This document shows, one piece after another, positions 1 through 11,792 of a stretch of DNA of 64,000 nucleotides (its first letter is position 1; the number at the start of each line of letters is the position of its first letter). The notes under the pieces are model-generated. The model made no database searches and had not been told where the DNA came from. It was given only the letters and a program-made list of their open reading frames with translations. This stretch comes from Rusavskia elegans (taxonomy: Eukaryota > Ascomycota > Lecanoromycetes > Teloschistales > Teloschistaceae), in the NCBI GenBank assembly GCA_011316305.1, contig SAUG01000073.1, positions 1 to 64,000 on the forward strand, read 5' to 3'. The translations under genes were made by a program, and so were the position numbers.

Positions 1-42
1 AACCCCTTTCCCGATAATTCTGTGGAGAAGTGATGTGGATAG

Positions 43-615
43 CTGAGGAGCGCCGTACAGCGCTGCTCCTGGCTCCCTGTTGACACACTCGCCACCGTAA
101 TTCTCGACCTCACCGAGCCCCTCTCCTCCTCGTCATCGTCGGCACATCACGACTCTCCCGTCTACAACCTACTCAACCCCCACACCTTCACCTGGTCAGA
201 ACTGCTCCAAGAACTCCACGCCAGCGGCCTGCACTTCGCCTCCAAGCCCTTCGTCGAATGGCTGTCCCTACTAAAAGACAGTGCAACCAACGGCGAAGAA
301 GCGGACAACCCTGCCGTCAAATTGCTCGATGATTTCGAGACGAATCATAGTGCTCAAGAGAATCTCGCAGGCGAAGGGATAAGATTTGAGACGGCGGCTG
401 CGGAGAGGGATAGTTTGGCTCTGAGGGAGGCGCCGAGATGTACTGAAGGTGGGTTAGTGAGGAAGTTTGTGGGGCGGTGGTTGGAGAAATGGGGTGGTTT
501 TGGTGGCGGGAGGGTGAACGGGTATCGTTCTGCTGATAACACGGCGAGAGTTAAGGACGGGGACCGAAATAGGAATAAAATGAATAGAGTCATAGTTAGC
601 GGATACGAGATTTAA
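43..615 (+). pseudogene. C-terminal remnant of an NRPS-like/PKS-NRPS thioester reductase
   Basis: The reading frame holds the end of a NAD(P)-dependent reductase (R) domain of the kind that ends fungal NRPS-like and PKS-NRPS enzymes and releases the bound product as aldehyde or alcohol. Visible family features are a W-x-PVDTLA segment near 70-95, then VYNLLNP, then a helix ending NPAVKLLDDFE, and finally a KFVGRWLEKWG tail. Two in-frame stops (31-33 TGA and 40-42 TAG) lie just upstream, and the part inside the window has no Rossmann motif or catalytic Tyr. Either an intron boundary lies there or the gene is broken. The rest would be to the left of the window. Assignment to the reductase superfamily is fairly secure; the parent synthetase cannot be named. 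Confidence 0.6.
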
Positions 616-1046
616 GGCTGTTGTAAAGATAGAGACAAATTTGTACTAAACCCACTCATATCAATATATTGCATAGTACCATTATATCACTAAGGTAGTG
701 ATATTTGAAAAAGGCTTTCGGTCTTCTACGCTAAACCTGATCAGGCAGGTACGAGATAATGTATCCAGGCAAGTATCATATACAATAGCGGCACATGGAA
801 GGGGACGCATCCCCGCTCAACCCCGCCATTTCACTCTGGACGAATTAAGCCTCTCTTTATTGACATCGATTCTTCGATATATCACATGAGTGTCTCTATA
901 CTTTCAGCTACAAATCCAGTATAAGTATCACAAAGCTGAGATTGACCTGCCGATACTGTGGCGTCTGTATGGGGGTAGTATCAAACCGCACACTGCGAGT
1001 GTATAAGATACCGAGGAGGTCATAAACTCAATTCCCCGTCGCATTC
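616..1046. other. Intergenic, no gene seen
   Basis: I see no coding signal here. It separates the reductase remnant from the serine hydrolase gene and probably holds that gene's promoter. Confidence 0.5.
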
Positions 1047-2288
1047 ATGTACTTTCTGCCGGCCGTCTTACGTTGGCTTGAATTGCTCCCATTGTGCAGC
1101 TGGTATGGACTGGCAGATATTGCCGCCGAGATTACCTCACCCTTGGATACGGTGTTTGAAACCATCGCCAACCAAACCCTAAAGGACTGGCACGTCCCTG
1201 GGATTTCCATAGCGGTCGTACATGGAGCCCAGACATTTGCGAAGGTGAGGATATTTCCCCCTGTAAAAGGATGAGAATAAAGTATTGATACTTGTATATG
1301 GTAGGGCTACGGCTATGCAATTGTGCCTTCTCAAGAAGCCGTAACACCTGACACGCTATTCTATATCGGCAGCAACACCAAAGCTTTCACCGCTGCCACA
1401 ATAGCACTGCTGATCGACGACCCTACCAAGCAAATACAATGGGATACACCCATTTCCAGCTTGATTCCAGACGACTTCGTCCTATCCGACAGCTACGCTA
1501 CAACGCACACCACCCTAATCGACGCGCTTTCCCATCGCGTCGGCCTCGCATCATTCGATCCCCTCTATTTCGACACCAACACCAGCGTAAAAGACGTAAC
1601 CAGAAAACTACGCTATCTAAGCTTCGTCAAGGAATTCCGAGCTGGTTTCAACTATTGCAATCTCATGTACACTGCCCTCAGCCACGTGATCGAAACAGTC
1701 ACAAACACAACGCTGGGCGATATCATGGCTCGACGGATATGGAATCCTTTGAACATGACGGCGACATACTTCTCACTCGCTGACGCTCAGCGGAGTACCT
1801 TTCCCATAGCCAAAGGCTATATATGGTCGGATAAAGAGCAGGCATACCAGCAACGAAAATACCTAGACCTACCATCCATAAGTGGCGCCGGCGCTATCAT
1901 CTCCAACGTCCTCGACTGCGCTCACTGGGTCCGGATGATGGTGAACCGCGAAGGTCCCCTCTCGCCCGCAAGTCACGACGCGTTAACGATACCTTATTCT
2001 ATCGTCGGCCCGGCAATCTCGGCTTTCGCCTCTACTAATCTCTATGGTCTCGGGTGGGATATAGCAACCTATCATGGTTCGAAAGTCGTGTGGCATCAGG
2101 GTGGGCTTTCGAGCTTTGGGTCGTATATCTTATTCCTGCCAGGGAAACGGTGGGGTGTTGCCGCGTTCGGGAATACGGCTGAGACGTCCAATTGTGCGGA
2201 GGAGAGGCTGGTTTGGCATTTGGTGGATGAGTTTTTGGGGATACCGAGGGCGAAGAGGTTTGTGTCGAGGACGGAGTGTGGGAAGTGA
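1047..2288 (+). CDS. Beta-lactamase-like serine hydrolase (penicillin-binding-protein fold), secreted
   Basis: Two exons, 1047-1244 and 1305-2288, flank a 60-nt GT-AG intron and join in frame (aag|ggc) to give about 393 residues. The product belongs to the class C beta-lactamase/DD-peptidase-like esterase family, which includes EstB-type and PKS-cluster thioesterase-like hydrolases. Motifs seen are SxxK as SNTK inside FYIGSNTKAFTAA, the Y-x-N element as YCN, and the third motif HxG as WHQGG. The hydrophobic N-terminus suggests a signal peptide. Family members cleave esters, amides or lactams; the substrate here is unknown. Its position beside the reductase remnant fits a biosynthetic locus, but that is inference. 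No disabling change was found. Confidence 0.85.
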
Positions 2289-3229
2289 AATTTGTTGATC
2301 CCATAGAACTTGGCTGAGCATTTTTGACGAACAACCTTCGACTTGCAATCTCCACCCACGGGTACCGTACAGCTTATTCTTCTCGTTGTTGCTTTGTCCA
2401 AGGGCTTATATTCGACGCTCTGGAAGCTGGAAGAGTGGGAGCTTTTGTATGGGGAACGAATGGCAGGGGAAAGGGCTGACTGGGATTATGTTGTAATATA
2501 CCCAACAGGCCTTCCTCCACAAGCTGATGCGCCTTCTTCGACTTTGTTAAAAGAGATAACATGTGGGAAGTAGAATGTTTTCAAACCATTGTTTACTAGT
2601 GCCTTGCTATACTTCGAGCAATGTTATCCCGTACCTCAATGGCTTTCCTTGTCTCCTGGCCTCATGAGAACCCGAGGCGTCCTCTTTGACATACATGTGA
2701 CTCGTTATCACTGTACGACGGCAAGCCTAGATTCCCGGCTTCTAGTTCTCGGACTTAAGGTCCCACTAAAACAATAGAACGCTTTGAAGAGTACCAGGCC
2801 ATGTGTACAGGAGCCACTAGTGTAAGGGAAAGCATTCATCGGTTCAAGAGGATTGAGAGCGTAGTATAATCAATTCGGTATTTTCATTTAGGGAATACGC
2901 AGCCACGAACGATTGATCGATTGTCGCTATTTCTCTGTAGAGCCAGCAGGAAAGTAGTCACCTTACAGTATCCGAAATGTCTCCTTAAGTGCTTAAGTAG
3001 TTTCGACTATTCTTCTAAGCCCTAGTTACACACCGGTGGACCATAGGGGTGAACCAGGCACAAGTCGAGACATAAGGAAAAACGTCACATCATTTGACCA
3101 GGCAATTGATGCACCCTCCGGCAGGCCTGAACTTCGCACTGATTGGCGTTGGCTTCCTGCCGTCATCGGCAATATCGCGTCGCGAAATCTCGATCCATTC
3201 TTCAGCGGGCGAGATTTTGCTTGCACCCT
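2289..3229. other. Intergenic, no convincing gene
   Basis: Only short overlapping ORFs without recognisable composition or splice logic occur here. I do not support a gene. Confidence 0.4.
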
Positions 3230-3489
3230 AGGGAGCACACCAGCTACCGCTTGGACAAAATCTTTTAACGAGCCGTTTTACCAAGCAGTTCACGCAGCCC
3301 CCCTGCTGCGCAGATATAGGTTTGGCCCCGTCGATGATATCTTTGCCGTCAGCTCTTGATTGCAGTATTGGGAACAGAGATCTTTTTGTGGGGCGACCAA
3401 GCTCCCACCCGTTGCCGTAGAGTAGTTGAGGTTTGCCGCCTTGTCCGACATTTGGGCCGAGAGCATTGCGCTTGTTTTCGCCGTGGGTG

Positions 3490-4045
3490 TTATCCCATGC
3501 GGTCCCACGGCTTCGTAGAGCCCGTGGAGCCCGTACCATCGGGATACTGATCTGTCGTGTCTTGGGTGAGCGCATTATCCCAAGCGGTTCCCCGTTTCTT
3601 AGACCCCGTGGAGCCATAGAAATCTTGATCTCCGTTGTCTTCGTTGCCCCAAGCGGTCCCTCGTACTCTTTTGTTGTTTTCAATCGAAATTTCATGAGCC
3701 CTCCTTCGGTCCTCGCCGGTTACAGCATCCCACTTAGTCCCGCGCTCGTTAAGTCCTGTATTGGCAGCCAAGGCGGAAATCGGAATCGCGTGTTTGGTCT
3801 GACGACGCTGGGGAGCCTTGCTCCAGCCACTGAGGTCCGTGCGTCCCGTAAAACCGTGACACGAGGCACAATTTGCGTTTTTCTGGCTGCCATTGCGGAG
3901 TACGACCTGTAATGAGTCAACAGAGGAAAATTGACGGGGAAATTGGAATGAGCAGAATGGCCCGTACCAGGCTGTTCAGTGGAAGCGCTAGTGCAAGAGA
4001 GAATAACAGTAAGGGGCAAAAGCTTTGGATCAAAAAGAAATGCAT
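3490..4045 (-). CDS. Small secreted protein with dibasic-flanked repeats (candidate Kex2-processed peptide precursor)
   Basis: On the minus strand an ATG at 4045 opens a strong signal peptide (MHFFLIQSF... then a Leu/Ala-rich core). It ends at a GTACGG donor followed by a roughly 61-nt intron with a TTGAC branch site and TTACAG acceptor. Exon 2 continues in frame and carries imperfect repeats centred on RGTKWDA, RGTAWGN and KKRGTAWDN, separated by dibasic sites (NNKR, SKKR). The stop is at 3490-3492. A fourth repeat copy (SRGTAWDNTHGENKR) is present in the next frame and runs on through more KR sites to about 3230, so a one-base insertion inside the repeat appears to have truncated the protein. 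This layout resembles fungal Kex2-processed repeat proteins, including dikaritin RiPP precursors. No UstYa-like partner was seen, so peptide function is speculation. Confidence 0.5.
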
Positions 4046-5596
4046 GGTGAAATAGAGATTTCAACTGAACGACAAATCCATAGAAGTAAGACGTGTCCAC
4101 AAAGATGTTGTTGCATCTGGAGGGGGGAGGGGCTCGGGTGGAAGCTCATATTTAAAGACAGCGGAGGCCCAGGCATCAGTGATGCTGCAGTTTTCAGCGA
4201 CTCTCTGCCTAATGGTAAGCACTAAACCATGGCTAGAACGCCTTGCTTCGCTTATTCAGCGCTATCACTAGTTGTGACGAGGGAATTGTCTCGACAGCCA
4301 CCGATGTCACATTTTGGCATCGAAAGCGAATCTTCACCAGACTTACAGTGAACCCTGGCTAAAAGGAATTATCGTTTACAGCCATCCATTTCCTTGTAAA
4401 GCGAAATTCGTTGTGGCCAATATACGTTAAAGCTTCTGCGTGCTTTAATATATAGAGTATACGAATACGGTACGGCGTTATACTTCTTATTCGTTGCTTA
4501 GGCGTGGCCAAAGCTTTTGTACTACTAATTCTCTCACTTTTTATAAGGAAATCCACAATGAAATCCTAGCAAAGCTAAGGAAGTCGTAATAACGAATTTC
4601 TACTTATAGGCCTAGCAGAATAATCGTTTACAGTCATCTGATTCCTTACAGAGCGAGATTCCTTATAACCAACTTACTTGTAGCGATGGTTCATTGCACT
4701 CACGATTTCACCGTTCATCAACTAAGTGTGTATGGAAAGGAAAGATCACGCATTCCGAGCTGGCAAAGTATCGTTCCATGCATTGGATAGATTAGTAATT
4801 TGCGAGCCTCGAAGTGAGAGAACCGTGAGATTATATACAGCTTCGGCGAAATCTCGGGACTCTAACAAAGCTATACTGATTTCAGTCATAAATGCTTGGC
4901 GAACCTGCAGCCGGAAAACCTGGGAATGCCCTCCCTCCCCCGAGATTGCTTTCCAGTCTGAGGAAAAAATTCCACTTTTGATCAAACCCAATGTCCAGTC
5001 TTGCCGGACGGGGCTCTTCTTATAAACTCTGGATGACTTAAGTGTGAGATTATTAAAATTATCAAGCAGGACTATTGGCAGTATCGCACCTTCAGGCCTG
5101 TACCGAGGTAGAAGCCACACTGCTTCGTTTGGTCGGCTGACAGCCAAAAGATCCAACACCGGGCTAGAGTAGAGCCACAAGTCAAACACTCCCTCGTTCG
5201 TAGGCTATCGCAGTCGCCTGGGCGGCTTGCAGGTCTCCTACATTGGAGTTTATATTACTCCTCTATCAGCAAATCCGTACCCAGACAGGGCAGCAATACA
5301 GTGACGTGATTGCCAAAATATACTGTCTGTCTCTGCCCTCGACAACTGTACACAAGCGTATCTAGTGGTTCCACAGTTACCGGGCCATATAACGCTTACT
5401 TAGCACGATCCCAAAATTAGATAGATCGGCAGCCGCTCATTTCCCCAGACACTATCGTATTCTATGACAGGTCTCTATCAGCTGGGCCCCGAGGCATATT
5501 CTCGTCTCATGCCTGTACTTTTTATCTGAGCATACCGCATATTGTATTATTGACACAAAAGTTTATACGGACACAAGGACCGATGGGAGCGGGGAC
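4046..5596. other. Intergenic, includes a duplicated AT-richer segment
   Basis: No gene recognised. ORFs on either strand here have no family resemblance. The stretch around 4360-4690 is AT-richer and contains an imperfect direct duplication, listed separately. Confidence 0.4.
4366..4680 (+). repeat. Imperfect direct repeat, two copies of about 63 bp
   Basis: The copy at 4366-4428 and the copy at 4618-4680 share the backbone ATCGTTTACAG-CATC...TTCCTT followed by similar GCGA-ATTC...CAA blocks. Most differences are transitions. The two are about 250 bp apart in the same orientation, so this could be a RIPed repeat remnant or terminal repeats of a small element. Confidence 0.5.
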
Positions 5597-5908
5597 TTGA
5601 CGAAAGAAGCTATATCAAAATCGACAACAGCGAGTCTACAGCGCTTGAAAGTTACGAATTGCAATGAAACAGTTCGCCATCAAGCTGAAGCCTTACAAAA
5701 TATATCGCCCGTCGAGGTTGCAATCCGCTGGATCGCACATTACTCGGCTTTGGGAGACGGAGACGGGATCTTCATAGGGGCAAGCAAGGTGGAACAATTT
5801 CGGCAGTCTGTGGGCATGATACAAAATGGTCCCTTACCCGGAGAGGTACTGGACACCGCCGAACATCTTTGGCAGGCGGTCAAAGATACTCGCAGCGTGA
5901 TTATATGA
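5597..5908 (+). pseudogene. C-terminal remnant of an aldo-keto reductase
   Basis: The frame encodes the end of an AKR of the aflatoxin-aldehyde-reductase/norsolorinic-acid-reductase type. It shows SPVEVAIRWIAHYSAL, then GDGIFIGASKVEQ (the NADPH-binding IxGAS element), then GPLPGEVLDTAEHLW. Usual AKRs of this kind are about 320-390 residues. Only about 100 are present, and no N-terminal barrel with the catalytic Asp/Tyr/Lys/His was found upstream. It is therefore a truncated relic, probably of a secondary-metabolism reductase. Confidence 0.7.
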
Positions 5909-6569
5909 GGCTTTGTAGGGGTTGCTCCTTTTGTACTCCTTCTGCAACAATCACAGCTTGATCACGCGCTTTGACAAACTCTCTACCACATAGTTATTAA
6001 CCCAAAGTCATCTCCCCATACCCCCCAACTCGTGGTAGGAGCTTGGTCATAAAGCGCAATAGGTCCTAGATTGTGAGCGTGCAGATCAATGCAATCTCAT
6101 CAAGAAACACGATCTGGTTAAAGGTGTTGTAAGAAACGATGCAGCTCCACTTATCGGTGCAACAGATGAACACCAGCCATGGAATACCGCTTGCTTCCAA
6201 ACTTTGACAAGAAGTGGACCAGAATAACCCTTATCGAGAGCTAGTAGTGATTTAGCTTCGGCGAAGTCTCGGTCTTGACTTAGACCAAGACCAGATCAGA
6301 GGATGCGAAGCGTGTGGAGGAGATTCATGTGGTCAAAGTTGAGTTCAGACAGTAGGAATTGCATTGGAAGCTATCTAGGAATCCACGGAGGAGTTATGTT
6401 GACCAGCTGATCCGAGCACCGAGGCAAGAACGCCGAAATCCAGCCTAGGTTGTCTGCAGAAAGAAATACACTCTCTCATGTAGAGACTACTTGGGAGCAG
6501 TATCACTCGCCTGGAGCACATCTAGCAATCTTCATCCCTGCAGAACCGCGCCCATTTCGCTTACTTCCC
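5909..6569. other. Intergenic, no gene seen
   Basis: No supported coding region. This is the 3' side of the minus-strand deuterolysin gene. Confidence 0.4.
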
Positions 6570-7851
6570 TTAGCACCCAACATAGATGGCATTTGCATAC
6601 AGAGCATAGGAGTCGGCGTTGTTGATTGCCTGCGACGAGCTCAAAGCGGTCGCGGCAGAGTAACCGTATCCGTTGTCTGGCAAAGATGTCAGTATCCTTG
6701 GATTCAGGTTGTCCCTGGAATCATACCTTGGGTGCCAGGGTTGTACGTGGCAGGAGCATGGGTAAACTCATGGAGAGTAGTCGTGGCCTGGTCCTGCCTA
6801 TGGCACTGGCTGGTCAAAGCAGGGAGGTTCGAGTAGTAGATGGGGCACTGTGATGGTTTCAGCAATCATCCGTCAAGAAGTCAGGGATTCAAGGCGTACG
6901 TTGGCAATTATGTTTTGCGACGGAAGAGCTGTCAAAGTCAGTCAACTACTTAGGCTTGGTTTATAAGATGGGCATACTATATGCGAGGACGCTGGGATAG
7001 AAATCAGTCATGTTAACGAAACCGCACCGTTGATCGACAGTTACTCACTTGGAACTACAATAACCATAAGGATCGCCGCAGTAATACCGTGTGCCACCGT
7101 TGGTCGTGGATCCCGATTGAGTGGCAACACCGCGGAATCTGGCGGCCACGGTATTCCTGGCGCTGGTTGTAGTTGTCCTGAAGTACTCCTGGAACTTTGC
7201 AGCGGAGCCTGACTGGGCAGCATTCGCAGCAGCATTGGACAGTCTTTGAGAGTTGGCCAAGGCTGTACTTAAGGCCGTGCCTTGAGAGCCCCCGCAGGAT
7301 GTAACGACGGTACGATCATCGAGGATGTGCACGGCCGGTGCAACGCGGGCAGCAGCAGCACCATCGACGGTGATAGACAGCTTGTTGCTACGGAAGGTCA
7401 ACTGAGAGCCAGAGAGTTCGGTAGAACCAGCTGAGGCAAGCGGTACAGCGCCTTCCGCTACAACCTCGAAGGCTCCACCTGCTGAGAGGTCGGTCACGGC
7501 AGCGAGTTCGAAAGTGTTCTCCAGAGTTGCTCCTGGTGCTAGCGTGGCGAAGACTTCTTCGGAGAGCTCTGCGGTTTGGATCCGCTTCAGCACCCCCTTG
7601 AAAGGGACAGGTGCGCCATCCTTGAAGACGGTAGCCTTGTCAACAGGTGCGGAGTCCAGGAAGGTACCGGATTTCAGGAACTTGAGCGTCTCCTTTGCAT
7701 TGTTCTTGATTGAAGCTTTGACGACACTTCCACCTGCCGAGGAAAGTGTCACGACGACATCGGAAGCGCGCTTCTCTAGATCGATAGCGAATGATGAAAC
7801 AAGGGGAAGGATAGCAACGAGGCTTGCGATGAGTCGTTTTGAAAGATACAT
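6570..7851 (-). CDS. Deuterolysin (M35 aspzincin zinc metalloprotease), secreted
   Basis: Five exons on the minus strand: 7049-7851, 6978-6991, 6900-6928, 6727-6847 and 6570-6676. Every junction is GT-AG and keeps frame, giving 357 residues, the usual length for fungal deuterolysin. A signal peptide is followed by an IDLEKR dibasic site and a prosegment. The mature protein seems to begin near [15 protein letters not shown]. The catalytic domain has HEFTHAP (HExxH zinc ligands) and GTQDNGYGY, matching the GTxDxxYG motif that supplies the aspartate ligand in aspzincins. Cys spacing ([21 protein letters not shown], terminal YVGC) also fits. These enzymes digest extracellular protein, favouring basic substrates. 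Exon 2 is only 14 nt and exon 3 only 29 nt, so automatic predictors would probably miss the catalytic half. The gene looks intact. Confidence 0.95.
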
Positions 7852-9553
7852 GATGGATGCCCTGTTGTGAAGGAAGATTGCAGCATGAAACTTAAAGAGA
7901 TTTACCGAAGAGCTTTTTGGGTATCGGACGAGAATCCTGAGCAGCTTGAGTCGAAGAAAAACGAGACAAGAAGTCTTCACACTTCTTATAGAGACGTTGT
8001 TGTCCACTATACCCACCTCAGCACGACTCGGTCCTTCTTCTTCGGGAACTTGCGTGGGCGAGCACGGTTCTACGGCCAGTGATTATGTTGGTGTCCAATG
8101 TCTATACTCAATGAAGCAGTTTCCTGCATATCTCGGGACTCTCAAGATAGCATTCCCAGGCCCAATATAAAGCTATCCGAAGATCATAAGACGAATGCAG
8201 AAGGTTACAGCACGACCTCGACGCCGGGACAGCACCAAAATTGCAGGTGCTCGAGGCTCCAAGCGGGGAGCTCTGTAGATAACCAGGTCAGGCTTCGAAA
8301 GCACCGTTCCTGGTAAACGTCTCTGCCAATGAGATTGCAGCAGTTTACGGAGCATACAATGCACCCCACCGTTCCGGCCGCACTTGACAGTACGCCTAAT
8401 CCTGGGGAACATGGTATGGCACACAACAGCCTAGAACGGGCTTGGCAGTGATAAGACAACGTATCTTAAAAGGAAGGAGAGTGGACCAAGCGACATACTT
8501 AGAGAAGGACTCCCAGTATCTCTGAACAGAGGCTCCTAACGCGTAACCTGTGCGGGAGGATCCCCGGAACATCTGAGCCCAAAACTACTGCTGTCCAGAT
8601 ACACTTCAAGAGGGTTGAGGTTTAATAATCTGGTTACAAGAGTCCCATACAACACACAGAGTCTTACGCAATAGAATCGTACTCTTTCGACTGCGTTGGT
8701 TCCCAAACAGGCCTGTCAGGTTGAAGCACGGCACTGCATCTGGCACCGCTGCGTCCGGGGCAAGATGCGGAGGCGAAACGCACGCACGAGGCGACAAACG
8801 TTAGGTAAAAATCAACGGATAAGAAATAATCTCCCTGCAGCCATAATATGCGGCCCATCCCGGGACAGGCCCACTCTAACGGGCCACTATATTGCATGCA
8901 TGCATACAGAAATTCTGCAAGCCGTGCGGAACCAACCTAATACAAGCTCGATCCGACATCCTGGCAACGTTTAACGCCCAAATGCAGGTAGGGTCCCTTT
9001 GAGGGTTGCGATAGCGGACCGATTGCCCGATGCGGAAAGTCGTTGTGAGATAAGGATTGTGCAGGGACGGCGAACATGATGTCCCGACTTGGCATGACCG
9101 ATTATTGGAGCGGCACACTACTGGCCGTTTTCTCTCGGTCAGATGCACCATCGGCGATGCCTCCGCCGTACGTGATGTGAGCAGCTGCATCATGACAGGG
9201 GTTCCACGACTTCCAGACAGCAACAAATCGTAAAAGCCAAGGCTTGCCAAACCATTCGGCAGCCGAATAGCTTCCCTTGTAGCTACATAAGCTGGTCGCC
9301 TGCCCAGATGAGATACAAACCTCATACGAGCAATCAGCGGAAATATCTACCTGCATGTTAACCACCGGAGCCAAGAAGGTCGACTAACTTGGAAGACATC
9401 GACGAACAACCAGTGCTAGCAAGCGACTGACAAGGACATCCCATCCACTGCATGCAATAATCTTGTTTCAAGTCGTTCCGAGGTTGAAAGCACCGAAGCC
9501 TCTCTTAATTTAGCTATCGCTTAGCATTGTCTCTGAAATTTTACCTTATCTGG
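7852..9553. other. Intergenic, no convincing gene
   Basis: It includes the deuterolysin upstream region. Short ORFs occur on both strands, including a Cys-containing one on the minus strand at 9102-9374, but none has a recognisable family or a consistent exon structure. Confidence 0.35.
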
Positions 9554-11093
9554 CTAAACAGAGGCATCTTCGGACGTCTCCTCAGACGAGTCTTCGGGCG
9601 TATATTCCGGCGTCTGTTCGGACGTCTCCTCCGATGGATCTTCAGGCATGTCGTCGGGCGTGTGCTCAGACATCGCCACGTCCTTCGCCGGCTGGCCGGC
9701 TGCCTTGCTAAGCTCCTGTCCCCTAGCTCCAAATTTTCACGCACGCAGATGGTGCAACCCTCTCAACAGCATTGGTTCACCCAGTTCGAAATCGACGGGT
9801 GTCAGAACGAGCCGCACTTCGAGTTCGTCGAGACCCTTTCTTCCACTGTACACTCTTATCAAGCAGGCTATCGATTATTGCGACGAAGTTTGATGCCACA
9901 GCTGCGGCGTACTCTGTATTACGAGCTGATGGGCGTCGTGGAATCTGCTCTTGAGGGACTGGATGTGATCGTAAAGAAGTTTCCGGCAGTATACGATTTC
10001 GTCGATTGTTAAGCACAGCGTGAGGTATCCAGAGGTCGGGATCAGTGTGTTGACCGAAGGGTCTGGGAACTCGTTGGTTGGCTGACAACGTAAGCTGGTA
10101 TATTTACAAAGACTCTGATTAGTGGATAATGAATATCTGAAGGCCGCGTTCAAATCGTCCAGTTTATTCCAAATATTGCAGGGAAGCATCCATCAGTCTC
10201 AAGCTAGACTAAGCTCCGAAATACCAACCACCTTCCTTGTTTACCCGCTGGCATGATCCATGAATCTTTCTGCCCCACCTGATGATCATGTCTTCAGAGA
10301 ATGTTTCGTTCCCCGCCTTTCACGCCATGACTTTCGGCAGCTACCCTTTCTTACCCAATCTCCAGCATATTCTCCTCCTACAAGTCCAACCGACATTCCA
10401 CAGTCTCTTCGGCGCCGGCTTTCCTTATCCTCGGGGAAGTCGGAACGCTTTAGATTGAGCCTCCTCTCCAGGTCATGAAGCCTCCCTGTCCAGTCCCGAC
10501 ACTTCTTGACAAGGTCTTCAACCGTTGCAATAAAGCTTGGGGCTATAGCCCACTGAGGATTTCTATCGATGAGCTTAGAAAATTTGTCAGCTCTGTCGAA
10601 GAGAAGGTTGCTATAGAAGAAGCAGAGCTGTTGGGAGTGACCGAGCTCGTTCATTATGAGGCGTAGCATCTTTTCGTCTTGAGCAGGGAGTAGGGTGTCG
10701 ATTGAGGTGTAGTGAGCGGGGGCGGGCTGCCAATCGCGTCAAAGGGTGTTTATACTAAGAAAAGGGTTCGAGGAGAAAAGCTTACTAAATCGGCTTGGAG
10801 CACGTCCTTATACTCGCTGAGCAGCAGGGACCGTGTATGCGGTAGTTCCACGATATTTATGGAGGTGCAAACGCTTGCTTCCACATAGCATGCACTCTAA
10901 ACAAGTCCTCACGAGCGGTAGCCAGCATCTGAGCCCTGGGTACTCGTCTATCTGTATACAATGAAGAAAATACCGTCAGCTTAGTATCGCTTTCGTCAGG
11001 GTTTAGTGGATCCGCTATGTTGACCGGTCTTGGAGAATGGGAAAGAAGAGCGATGGGTGATTCATCAAATACCCTCGACGTAGGCATCTGCAA
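9554..11093 (-). CDS. Uncharacterised multi-exon gene with an acidic Ser/Thr/Pro/Glu C-terminal repeat (structure uncertain)
   Basis: The minus strand shows coding-like segments linked by plausible short introns. One segment, about 10857-11093, contains LATAREDLFRVHAMWKQ. Another runs through HTRSLLLSEYKDVLQADL to a GTAAGC donor near 10785. After the acceptor it continues PAPAHYTSIDTLLPAQDEKM and a charged helical stretch to about 10400. Further segments (FVAIIDSLLDK and ELEVRLVLTPVDFELGEPM) lie at 9740-9960. A repetitive acidic tail (SEHTPDDMPEDPSEETSEQT...) occupies 9554-9680 in the last frame but follows an in-frame TGA at 9737-9739. No family is recognised. Either an unseen intron removes that stop or the tail is lost. 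A further ORF at 11190-11432 ending at a GTAGGT donor might be an upstream exon. Confidence 0.35.
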
Positions 11094-11524
11094 GACATTT
11101 TACGGTCGAAACAAGACTTTTTCGACATCCCTTCCTTACTCAACCATCGTTCCTGAGATAGCTTGATCTCTACCGCACCAAAGCTGGGCCTATAGACAAC
11201 AATCCACCATCAGTCGCCAGATCCAAAAAGTTCCCAGAGCCAAAGTATGATAGCAAGTGTGACTTGTTTCCGTGTTTCGATATGGTTGATCGCGTATCGG
11301 TGGGCGTAAATCACCTACCAGCAGGTCAATGAAACGGTAGAGCCGCAAGTCTCCGGAACGGGTGAAACGTAAAAATAGAACAGCTGCTTTAAACTTTGAA
11401 GTGCCGCGTGAAAATCTTGAGTTTTGAGACATTTATTGTTCGACATCAATAACAATAATATCGAAGGCACCTAGGTAGATATGGGGGAAGTCATCAGCAG
11501 CAAAGTTCGGTTGCCGAATCTATT

Positions 11525-11562
11525 TCCGCGTTTTGAAATTCCCTCCGCGTTTTGAAATTCCC
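11525..11562 (+). repeat. Short tandem duplication (19 bp x 2)
   Basis: The unit TCCGCGTTTTGAAATTCCC occurs twice back to back, upstream of the secreted-protein gene at 11793. Confidence 0.7.
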
Positions 11563-11792
11563 GCCGCGCAAATAGCAGGAGTGGTCTGAAGCTGGACGGA
11601 TGAGTCTACGAATGTATTCTCACCTCTAAATCATTTTCAGCGGATACATCATCATCAAGTCCGCCTTGACTGATTCAAGAAGATACGTGACCCATTTCAA
11701 GCACACAGATCAAGTAGTCCACCCCGACATCCGTCTCTTGCGACCAGGCCCCTACGATAGGGATGTCCCTATTCAATCACCGCCGCGGATTC

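Noticed and set aside
4746..5189. 147-codon minus-strand ORF
   Set aside because: No signal peptide, domain or recognisable family; it overlaps a plus-strand ORF of similar quality.
9527..10012. Arg-rich 161-codon plus-strand ORF
   Set aside because: It is the complement of the acidic repeat and other minus-strand coding-like sequence.
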